Source of the DNA: Diospyros lotus
Lineage: Eukaryota > Streptophyta > Magnoliopsida > Ericales > Ebenaceae
Direction of reading: 5' to 3'
DNA: 64,000 bases
Assembly (NCBI RefSeq): GCF_014633365.1
Contig: NC_068351.1
Span: 24,400,366 to 24,464,365, forward strand
Every line of letters starts with the position of its first letter. The first letter of the stretch is position 1. Shown one piece after another: positions 35,001-45,837 of this stretch. Below the pieces are notes generated by a model. It did no database searches. It had not been told where the DNA came from and saw nothing but the letters and a program-made list of their open reading frames with translations. The position numbers and the translations under genes were made by a program.

Positions 35001-38000
35001 AATATTAGCAAATTTGTTCCTATTTGACAGAAGGCCAAAGGGGCTATAATCAGAGATACTATTTTTTTAGGTGCTTAAATTCCTGCAAAAATGGGAAATG
35101 TGCTCCCTTTTACTTAATTTCAACTATAGATTTACTTAATTGGAAATAACCGATTAAGTTTACAACAAATCCTAGAAATTGATAATTGATCCTCCCATTG
35201 AAGAAAGAGGGAAATAGAATATGAGACTTATAATGGGAATGATCAAAATACCTTTCTTTTCTTTTCGGAGAAGTTAAAAAATACCACCATGGTTCCACTG
35301 TGTTAGATATTTATTAATTTGTTTGGGAAACCAAAGATAGGCATTGAGACCAAACATAACACCCCCCCCCCCCCCCCCCCAAAAAAAAAAAAAAAAAAAA
35401 AAAAGGCACTGCAAGTGAAATAAACCATAGGGGCAATAATTAATAGGCTTAAAGGAAAAAAATATTATCAAAACATACGTTATTTGGAAAGTGAACTTTT
35501 CTAATACATAGAACAAGAAGATGGGATGGCATATATTCTAAAACCTGATAAAATAGGGGTAAGCTTATATGTTTTACTGTTGAAACCCATGGTATTTTAA
35601 AACCATTTTCTTTTTAACAATTAGAAAGTAATGAATTATGCAATCTGGTCTGTTTAGTTTGTACAAAAACACGTTTCTTAAAACTAGACTGCCATTTATT
35701 TACAGTTTCTCTGGCCAATAACGCTAGTTTCTATGGAGTTGTAGTTCGTTGTATTTGAGTTTTTCTCCTCCAAAGAAAAACAATTTTAGAGAATATAAAT
35801 ATACAATTTTAGAGAATATAAATATCTTTGGGTTCTTTTTGATCATTGAGTTCACTATTATGGAATGAAAGCATGTCATGTTCCCAAATGTGTATAGCCA
35901 TTTGCAATTTGTAGTGTGTTTGTTTTTCCCAGTGGCATAGATCTAAACAAAAGAATGGACTGAAACAGACTTAGTGAAGAAGTATCTTTAAACACACATG
36001 GGAGCAAAAGAAATGATAAAAAGTTGAAAGCTGAAGCAGTTACTTCATTTCAAATGAATGGCTGATTTTTTCCACTCACATTAATTAGACTTTAGGTAAA
36101 TTGAATTGTAGTTGAGGTGCTTGTTGGTTGTTGTTACCCAAATAAAATATTGACGCAACTTCAAAGTCAAGGTGACATCAAATGAGATTCTCCTTTTATA
36201 ACATGGTAGTGCCGAGCAAGCTGATTTGCATGGCAGTTATTTGTTCACAACAGCCGATGGGTTAAAAATCATGCTTAGGGATGCCTTAAGAAGCATAATG
36301 AGAAGATATATTATTAAAAAGTTGCAATTGACCCTATTTTTGTTCTGAACTCAATCATTAAATTCATGAAATGGACAGGTTAATCTTTTTAATGTGCTTA
36401 TAAGGAAAGAAATAGATGGAAAAGAATCTAATGGAGAATAGTCTGGTTTTTCTACATTGAATTACCACTCATAAGACAGATGGGATTGCGGGATAATTAC
36501 TGATGATGGATATTGCAAGTTCCAATGATGAACTTTTATTTTTTTATTTTCCATTATTTGGATGTGTGTGTGTTTTATATGACAAAGATGAAGTGTTAGC
36601 AGTTGAGTTCCAACTGTTAGTTAAATCAATGTGCACTAAGCATAGAAGGCCTATGGAGATTAAGTGCACGCTTAAACAAATGAAGCCCACATAAATGAAA
36701 TAATGGGTATAAGATTTTATAAGCATAATATAAACTATTAAAAGGCAATCATTAAAAAGAAAACTAAATAAAAATGAGAGCTGCAAAGATGAAAGGTCTT
36801 TATTGAAAAGAAGAAAAGAAAACAAATGAATATGCTGAACTCTTTGTTGAAAAGAAGAAAGGTCAGAATTCTTCATCTTCTATCAGAAGTCTGGGCCTTT
36901 CTGGGAATTTTAGAGTTTTTTTTTTTTTTTTTTAATATGTATTTGCTTTTATTTAGATCATTTTAAGATATGATGACCATTCTTCTTGGGTAAGGATTCC
37001 ATACAAGCAGCCACACCATAACTCAAATTTAAACAAATCCAACAGCCCATATTAAAAGTGCGCTTTATATCGCTTAGTTCTGATAAAAAGTGCAACTTAT
37101 GCTGGCTTTGACTGCACTCAACTAAAGTCTCTAGGCTTTGTCCCCAAAAACCTTTGAAGGAGTTGTGCTTTGTGCTTAATTCGTGCTTAAGCGCACTTTT
37201 TAAAAGACTGGGTTCAATTACTTAAATGCGCTAGCTTCTAGGTTTGCAAGATGACAAGGCAAAGCTTAATTCAAATGCTTAACCACTTCTATTTGTAATT
37301 TATTTTCCTTTGAAACTTATGGGATTCTATTTCACTTGACCTATTCTTTCTATGATTGTGAGTAGACAACTTTATTGAACCACATATTGACTGCGGAACA
37401 TGGGAAACGCATTGCAGTGATTGAGAATGAGGTATGTGGTTGATTGTTTGGTTTAATATTGATTTTGCAGAATTACATTTGCCATTATGGTTGGTGGTAA
37501 TTTTTGCAGGAATTTGTGCTAGCTTTCCCCTCTTTTTCTAAATATTTGATGTTCCCTTTTTAATATTACCGGTATATATAATACTTGGTTTTGTTATGGT
37601 TACCAATAAATCTATGTCTTTTGTTGTATTTGCAGTATGGTGAAGTAGATATTGATGGTTCATTAGTTGCTGCAAAAGCTGCTGGGGCTGAGGACATAAT
37701 TATGCTCAATAATGGATGTCTGTGTTGCACAGTGAGAGGTGATCTTGTGAGGATGATTTCTGAATTAGTCAGTAGGAAGAAAGGGAAATTTGATCATATT
37801 GTAATAGAGACTACAGGTACAGAAGGTTTATTCAATAGGGCATTTGTTCACGTTTAGCTAGAGCTATTGTGCTTCTCTGGTTCTCATTGTGCTTCATTTG
37901 TCATTTTGCAACTTTCCAGGATTGGCAAATCCAGCGCCAATCATTCAGACATTCTACGCAGAGGACGAGGTTTTTAATGAAGTTAAGCTAGATGGTGTAG

Positions 38001-41000
38001 TCACATTGGTGGATGCTAAACATGCTGGTTTCCACTTGGATGATGTTAAACCAAAAGGTGTGGTCAATGAAGCAGTAGAGCAAATTGCTTATGCTGACCG
38101 CATTATAGTAAACAAGGTCCTCAATTTCTCTTCTTTATGCATTGTTATTTTAGTTATGCCTCTTAGATAAAAAGTTAATTTTAGGATCCCTAAATAACTC
38201 AATCCATCTGCTTGAGGACAGAGGACCACAGAATAAAACCATCCATATGAGCTGAAACGTTAAGATCTTTGAGGTTTGCTCCCTTCATGTCTCCTTTTGG
38301 GTTTTAATTTGGAGCCACTTGTTGGTTCTGGTCCATTAGGCTTACTCCCTGAACCATGTTTCAACTCCTGAAAGTAGCATGCTGCCTAGTTTGGTAGTAG
38401 TTTCATTGGATGGGGACTAAATTATTGTCAGTGGAAGAAATCTTCGGTTTTGATAAATTCAAGAGGAGCTTTATTGTGAGCCTATGATGCTATTCTTATG
38501 AAATGAGAAATTATCTATTTGAGATGGAATAATGTTGTAGGATAGAGCTGTTTCAATTTTGATCGATTGATTGTTCCTCTAAAACATCACTAACTCATCT
38601 CCCAATGTTTGTTGTTAGACTGATCTTGTTGGTGAGCCAGAAGTTGCTTCATTAATTCAACGGATAAGGGTTTGTATATAAACAGCTTGCTTATGTTGAC
38701 ACATCCATAGTTCATTATCTACTTGCTTAATTTTTAGCTAACCTTTGATGTGAAACTGGCTGAACACAGAATATAAATCATATGGCTCATATGAAGCGGA
38801 CCCAGTTTGGGAAAGTTGATTTGGACTATGTTCTTGGGATTGGAGGCTTTGATTTGGAGAGGTAATTCCACTTAATTTGTAGAATTTGGTTCAGTAGCCC
38901 TTTGTCTGATGGCATTGTTTTTAGATGTAGCTATCAATTTGATGTATCTTATTAACTTACTACACAGTTTTTTGCTTTCAGTTGATGACTTCTTTCAGTC
39001 TTATGTTCTTTTTTAAATATTGATGTTATGCGAAGCTTATTTCTGTTGCCCCTTTACCAGAATTGAGAGTGCTGTTAACAGTGAAGGTTCTGATCATGAT
39101 AGTCATGGCCACGATCATGACCACCACCACCACCACCACCATGATCATGACCACAAACATGGTAATTTCATTCTTAGCAAAAAGAAAAAAACATTGTAAT
39201 TTCATTTCATCTTTTTAAATATCTTCAATAGAACGAAGCTTTCATTGAGTGCTTGAAATTATTTTGTTAAGATCAATGATGTTGTGTATCAAATAACAAG
39301 GTGTCGTTCAGTTGCTTTTTATCTGTTTTGTGTGAAACTAATACTTAATTTCACCTAAATGGCTGCTGCTTTTATCTTGCTAGTTGAAATTCACATTCCT
39401 TGTTTGCTGCATCTATATGTTACCCTCTTTATTATGTGAATCTGTTTACTTTCTCTTATGCATACATGTACAAATGCATCAAACAATGCCAGTTAACATG
39501 GATGGTGCATCTTATAGTTTTACATGTTGGTTATATTGACAATATGTTTACATAAAGTTTTTGCCTAAGAAGTTACAATTATAGAAGAAAGGATGGTTTA
39601 GTTGAATGTTGGTTCTCATGCAATACAACATTTTCTTTAGTATGCAGTATGAAGGGTTGTCTTAGGTGGAGCACCATATGGGATTCTGGTTTGATTTGAA
39701 ACTGATTATTTATATAGACACACAAAACTTAAGAGCTAAGTTCCAATAGTTAATTGAATTGAGAACGAGTTGGTGAGTTTTGATTTTACCCTAGCATCAT
39801 AATCAGATTCTTAGTTTTAGGTTCCTTTTGATTTCAGTACCCTGGAATTTTTCTTTGATTTCTTTAATCATATTATTTGAAACTGATTATTTATATAGAC
39901 ACACAAAACTTAAGAGCTAAGTTCCAATAGTTAATTGAAATGAGAACAAATTGGTGAGTTTTCATTTTACCCTAGCATCAAAATCAGATCCTTAGCTTTA
40001 GGTTGCTTTTGATTTCAGTACCCTGGAATTTTTCTTTAATTTCTTTAAATCATATTTCTTCTAAATCAGGTTTGGTCTATGTTGTAATCTGGTGCACAAA
40101 TGCACCCATAATCATGATGGCAGGATCCAGATCGTGGTTCCATGGGATCCCTGCAATTCCAGTCTCACTGGTTTAATTTACCATCCAAGATTTAGTTGTA
40201 ATCTGAATATGACACTTCCTTCTATCCTTCTACTTATGGTAATGGTACATGAAGTATTAATGCATTCAGTACATACCAATGCAGAGCACCATGATGATCA
40301 CCATTCCCATGATCATACTCACGATCCTGGTGTTTCTTCAGTGAGCATAGTTTGTGAAGGAAGCTTAGACCTTGAGAAGGTACATTATTCTTCTGCAAAT
40401 ACACTAATTTGCTTTATAGTTCTCATAATTTGGGTCTAAGGATGTTGGGGCCACATTAACATTTGGCAGATTTTTCTTTCCTTCTGGATAGAAAGAAAGC
40501 TGATGGTCTTTGATTATGAAGCTGTTATTGTTTAATTTTTCAGGCTAACATGTGGTTGGGTACGTTACTTTTAGAAAGGAGTGACGACATATATAGGATG
40601 AAAGGTCTCCTATCTGTTGAGGGTATGAATGAGCGATTTGTCTTCCAGGTGATCTCTCTCTCTCTCTCTGAGCTTAACTATTCTCTTACAAATATAATTT
40701 AACTATTCTCTTACAAACATAATTTGGTAGATTGCTTGCTATTATCAGTTTGATCAAGTTTGTCTGCAAATTGAAAAATTTTACATTGAAGTAGAGGTTC
40801 AACTTAAGGTAAATCTTTGTTTTGGTATGCACTAATCTCAAGCGTCACTTAATCTAGCCCCGCTTTATCTGTGATTGAAAAGGTCTTCTCTCTCATCTAA
40901 ACCCAACCACTTATGCCTAGTAGTCTCTTCCATCCTTAATATTGTGTCAGTCTCCAACCATTCAAGTGTTTGTTGGATGGAATTTTGTTTCAAATGCAAC

Positions 41001-41621
41001 TGTCAGTGAATCCAAAAAGACTGGCAATTTGTCCTCTCATGAGCATGCTATTTCTAGTTTCTCTTGGTCTCTTTCAATTCATTCCAGGATCTTGCTTGTA
41101 GGAGTTTACTTTTATGTGCCAATCCCACCATTCATGGAAACCGCACCTATCTTGCTCCAGTGTTCTGCATCATTAAAAACCAACATAAACAAACTGGGTC
41201 CATGCTCCCGAAGATATTTGATTTAGAACTTTTTTTGTCTTCTATATTCACCAAGATTAGTTAAATACATTTTACTGGTTTCTAAACCTGCCAAAGGATT
41301 GTGTATAGTCTTACATCCCAAAAATTGTTAGAATCATTTTAGTTGGCATTTCCAATCAGTTAATAGTTTATCTTAATATCATCTTTCAGCACTGTCAAAG
41401 GGGAACATAAATTCAACTTACTGCAGGAGGTGTGATTGTTTCTGACATACGTTCTGCATCTGTGTTCTGTGTTCTTCTAACAGGGGGTTCATGACATATT
41501 CCAAGGTTCACCTGATCGATTGTGGCATCCCGACGAACCAAGAATAAACAAGATTGTTTTCATAGGAAAGAACTTGAATGCACGGGAACTAGAGAAGGGT
41601 TTCAAGGCCTGTTTACTGTGA
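32084..41621 (+). CDS. CobW/COG0523 (G3E family) GTPase, probably chloroplast; complete, 10 exons
   Basis: Exons: 32084-32404, 37366-37431, 37636-37816, 37920-38116, 38619-38669, 38770-38861, 39061-39161, 40285-40379, 40544-40648, 41484-41621. All introns are GT-AG and phases agree, giving 448 residues. The first ~85 residues are Ser/Arg/Ala-rich with few acids, like a chloroplast transit peptide. Motifs: P-loop GFLGSGKTT (101-109), metal motif CLCC (157-160), ETTG (187-190), NKTD for guanine (254-257), a His/Asp-rich loop (312-350), then the CobW C-terminal domain ending in RLWHPDEPRINKIVFIG (415-431). COG0523 proteins are GTP-dependent metal (often zinc) chaperones. From memory the closest plant relatives are AT1G15730 (448 residues) and PTAC17. 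Which metal and which client protein are not shown by sequence. (CT)n lies in the leader. Confidence 0.95.
32405..37365 (+). other. Intron 1 of the CobW-type gene (4961 bp)
   Basis: Splits the gene exactly after the P-loop lysine codon. It holds a GA microsatellite (32579-32601), a 23-G run (33339-33361), a C9 run (34573-34581), a C19-A24 composite (35362-35404), a tandem 22-base duplication (near 35780-35825) and an 18-T run near 36917. I found no transposon with clear ends and no gene inside. Confidence 0.8.
39690..40051. repeat. Tandem duplication, 181-base period, in intron 7
   Basis: Two adjacent copies of a sequence starting near TTTGAAACTGATTATTTATA are about 95 percent identical by eye. 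It lies in the intron that divides the His-rich coding segment. Confidence 0.9.
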
Positions 41622-43598
41622 TATATATACTAATCATACCATCCAACAGTAAGTCTGAATCTCATGTGGTGAAATGAGTTTTATGCCCTTGATTGGATTT
41701 GGGAGTCCAGTTTTGTTGATAAATGCCGCATGGTTTATTGGCCTCGTGGAGAAAAATTACCCAAAGATATGCAGTATAGCATTGCCTTTTTACTGTTAAT
41801 GTGCCAATTCAATGTCTAGTTTGTTCAACCAATTCAATGTCTAGTTTGTTCAACTGGATACACAGAACAATGTACAATCCCATGCAAATGAATTGTATGT
41901 ACCATGTACTCTTTAAGGCTCACTTCTACATTGATTCAATCGTCCGTTATCCTACCTAACTATGAATGATTAGCGAGTTTTAATTCATATAACTGAGCTC
42001 AGATTTTGCATGGCTGATGGGATGGGATTTGATCATTTGAGTTTTAATTTATGTAGCTGATATCAAATTTCATATAGTTGAGTAACTAATCTAATGGGAT
42101 TAAAACTTGATAGATTGTATTTAGCCTTAATACATATGCTTATTTAATAATTAAAAAATATAATATTTAGTTTTTAATGTGTAAAATGTTAAGGTTTTGT
42201 ATTTTAAATATTAAAAATTATTATTTTAAATCTTTATTGTGATGAAATGTTAATGGGCATATCAACGCACCTGTTTGAATAAGCTATAATTGGTTTATTA
42301 ACCTTGGTAATATCGAAGGGTTAAATTAAAAAATAAAATAAAATGATAGAACATCTCGTCATTCTTTTCATTGTTCTCGTTAGTTTTTCTCTAGCTTTCC
42401 TCCAAATTTTTCAGAAGTTCTTTTTTTTCATTCTCCTTGTCAATAAGGATAAAGCATCCATTGTCTGTGTGGTTGTTTGTAAGAGATTTTGGTTGGTTGT
42501 TTTGCATTATCACAAATCGACAATTTCAAGGGTTTTGTGTCTGTGCGCTTGCCAATTTGGTTGTTTCGCATGAAAGGTTAGGGTGTCCTTTTTTGCTTTT
42601 TATTTGACTTGATTGATGCAAAAAATCTGATCAAATGGGGACCATTTGGGTTTATGTGTTTGTTTTTGGGATTAATAGCTTGCTTTATCTTGAACTTAGA
42701 GACATTTTATAATTTTATCATATTTTAAATTTTATTTTAATTTGATCATTGAACTTTAATATTAGTTTTAATTTTATTCTCAATCGGCCAGGTATGTGTC
42801 TCAATATACGTGGAGGCTGAGGTGGTGCTGCAAAATGACGTGATTTTGTCGTGCTGATGCTGGCAAAATGACTCCATTTTGGCTTGCGCATAAAATACCC
42901 TAAAGACAAAAATTGAAACCACCAAGTCAACGAAGAAAAATCTAGAGTTTCAAAAGATGAGAGGAAATCAATGGACAATGATGACGACACATGCAAGGGA
43001 GGTAGAAGGTGACACACAACGAAGAAGTGACGTTCAGGGAAGCGAACCACACTGACGCTGATGGAATCGACACATGACTTTTACTAGGCATCAATTTTTG
43101 CTAGGAATTGACACAAGGCTTCGATGGTGACGGAATCGACAGCGATAGCAAACATTGACAACTGCTAGGCATCATCTTCTTTCTCTTTGGTAACCCAGCT
43201 TCTCTCTCTAGGTCACATGCCAAACTTAACTAACTTGACTTCTCTCTCTTGGTCAAATTGCATATATGTCCCTTTGTTTTATACAACACATTGCTGCACT
43301 TTAATCATAGTTTTTGATAATATGTGTTAGGTGAAGCCTGTGGAACTTCGTGAATCCATGGTCTCGAATTTGTGATCCCCTATTTATGTCTTGTTCTCAA
43401 CGTGGGAAAAAAAAAAAAAAAAAAAAAACAAGAGGATAAGAATCTATGGCCCCCTACCTATGTTTTGTCCAGTCTTCCATGTTTTGTCCCCTAACTGTAA
43501 GAAATTATTAAAACATTATTTGATAATTATGGTCCCTTTATTGTGGTAATTGTTAAGCATGTTTTGTCCATTACTATTAATTGTAAGACATAAGAGTC
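41622..43598. other. 3' flank of the CobW-type gene and AT-rich intergenic DNA
   Basis: The 3' UTR should lie in the first few hundred bases. A 26-base tandem duplication (CAATTCAATGTCTAGTTTGTT) is near 41802-41850. 42690-43330 has a transposon-like look but no ends were proven. No gene seen. Confidence 0.4.
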
Positions 43599-43599
43599 C

Positions 43600-44120
43600 C
43601 TCTACAGAGCCAGACGCGTTTACCGACGGGTTTACAGAAGAGATATCTCGCGATATTTTGGTTGTCAAAATATCGCGAGATATTGGGGTAAATTTTGAGG
43701 GCTTACCGAGATCGACTTTTCTTCCTTCAACTTGCGTTTGCACATATCCCACTAAAAGAAGGAGAGAGCGCTTACCTTACCGACGACGATCTCGATCTAG
43801 CCGCGACGTTTCCTTCGGCGATCGAGACCTTCATTCGATGATCGAGATCAACCTTCCGCAATAGAAATCGATCTTCCGCGATCTTCCCAGTACTTCCAGC
43901 AAGCGATGGAGACCGATCTTCCGCGATCTTCCGCGATGGAGACCGATCTTCAGTCTCGTCACCGTTCTTCCTCGCCGATGTCAGAGCAAGGTAAGCTAGA
44001 CTATTATAATCCTCAGAAGGTTTCTTCTTTCGGTTTCTTCCTTCGGTTTCTTCCTTCAGATTTTAGTTTGTCAAATGATGGCCTTTCTGTAAACCCGTCT
44101 GTAACTTCTTTCTGGCTGTC
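43600..44120. mobile_element. Small TIR element of unknown superfamily
   Basis: Perfect 15-bp inverted repeats GACGGGTTTACAGAA at 43625-43639 and 44085-44099. Similarity extends outward imperfectly to AGCCAGA/TCTGGCT on both sides, giving about 34-bp ends. Target duplication not resolved. Inside are a perfect hairpin (43643-43683), repeated GCGATGGAGACCGATCTTC phrases and a short ORF (43906-44151) with a donor-like GCAAG/GTAAGC, which could be a captured first exon. Confidence 0.55.
43643..43683. other. Perfect 18-bp hairpin
   Basis: Arms ATATCTCGCGATATTTTG (43643-43660) and CAAAATATCGCGAGATAT (43666-43683) with loop GTTGT, four bases inside the left TIR. Confidence 0.95.
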
Positions 44121-44300
44121 TAGAATTTTCCAAGACATAATATATATGTAACAATTATATTATTAAATTATTTGATAAATGTTTTGTTCATTATTGTCCA
44201 TTACATTGTAATACACATGGTGAATTTTCGATTCAAAATTATTTAAACAGGCTTGGAACTAAAATTTGTATGGAAGAATAAAAAGGGAAAGAAAATAGAC

Positions 44301-44305
44301 TTTAT

Positions 44306-44336
<31 letters not shown>
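44301..44336. repeat. (TA)n(TG)n microsatellite
   Basis: Alternating TA followed by TG dinucleotides. Confidence 0.9.
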
Positions 44337-44814
44337 AAAAATTTGTGTACACAAAATTTTGCACCTAATTAATTTCTCTCATATTTTATGCAAGATGCTA
44401 CCAATTCTAATACAAAGATGTTTCATATTTAGAATAAAAAATTGTCTTTCACTCTAGCTTCCCATCCTTCCTCTGTTATCATTATATGTTGTTGTACTTA
44501 GCCTAGTTCAAGCTCTTTTGATTTTTTTTATCTTTCTGCATTGAGGGTATTGTTTCCCATTATATAGGGTTCTGGGAGTGGGCGTTAATGGATGTTCAGG
44601 GGCTACTCTTTGAATAGGATATGGGTTATGAGCAGCTTATGGTGTGTTATATTAGGGTTTGTATTGGGGAGCCTCTAGTCTGGTTGTATTCATAGCTATC
44701 TTTGACTAAATTAATATTAGAGAGTACATACAATTAAGTTCCATACTACTTAAGTGAACTTAAACTCAATATAATTAATTATGCATATCTCAAATTTATT
44801 TAAGTTTAACCCTA

Positions 44815-45680
44815 GTAATGGATGAACTCACTAAAGATATTCAGACAGATGTGCCATGGTGTATGCTATTTGCAGACGACATAGTGTTGGTGGATGAAAC
44901 AAAAGAAGGAGTGAACACTAAGCTTGAGTTGTGGAGAAACAATTTAGAATATAAGGGATTTAAATTAAGTAGAAAGAAAACAGAATATATGGAATGCAAA
45001 TTTAGTAAAAATGCAAGAGTGGATGATGTTATAATAAAATTAGAAGACCAAATCTTACAAAGAAAAGATCATTTTCGATATTTGGGATCAGTGATTCAAA
45101 AAGATGGAGAAATCTACGAGGATGTCGCACATAGAATTAAGGTAGGTTGGCTAAAATGGAGAAATGCATCGGGGGTGTTATGTGATGGTAAAATCCCATT
45201 AAAATTGAAAGAAAAATTTTATAGGACAACTTTAAGACCAGTCTTGCTGTATGGCTCAGAATGTTGGGCAATCAAATACCAGTATGAGCAAAAGACGAGT
45301 GTAGCGGAGATAAGGATGTTAAGATGGATGTGCGGACATACAAGAAAGGATAAAATTAGAAATGAAGTTATTCGTAATAAGGTAGGAGTAGTGCCAATCG
45401 AGGAGAAGATGAGAAAGACTAGACTAAGATGGTTTGGTCATGTGAGAAGGAGACTAAGAGATGTTCCTGTGAGGAGAGTTGATGAAATGGAACAATTAGT
45501 CACAAAAAGAGGTAGAGGTAAACCCAAGAAGACTTTGGGAGAGACATTAAAATTTGATATGAAATATATAGATCTAAATGAGGATATGACAAAAGACAGA
45601 AATACATGGAAGTCTAGAATTTATGTAGCCGACCCCACATAGTGGGATAAAGGCTGGATATGTTGTTGTTGTTGTAATGG
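44815..45680 (+). mobile_element. 5'-truncated RTE-type LINE with intact RT C-terminal ORF
   Basis: An uninterrupted 274-residue frame (44818-45642) begins VMDEL and has the reverse-transcriptase catalytic box FADDIVLVD, then FRYLGSVIQ, LYGSECW, MLRWMCGHTRKD, RWFGHVRRR and the terminal VADPT-stop typical of plant RTE elements. It ends in a short TTG/GTT repeat (45662-45675). The N-terminal endonuclease and most of the RT are missing. GTAATGG occurs at both edges (44815-44821 and 45674-45680), a possible target duplication. Not mobile by itself. Confidence 0.85.
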
Positions 45681-45837
45681 TAATTGTAAGCTTCCTAAAA
45701 ATCATAACATATAGTTTTCATGGTGACAGCATGCCTATGGAGTTATGGCATGGGGGTACTTTTGTTTGTGAACCCATTATGATGTATGAAGGTGATGGGG
45801 CTATTTTGATTCAAAATATGGAAGGTTTGACATTAAG

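Noticed and set aside
36503..36876. ORFs in CobW intron 1
   Set aside because: Short, AT-rich, overlapping on both strands, no similarity to any known exon, and not needed for a complete gene.
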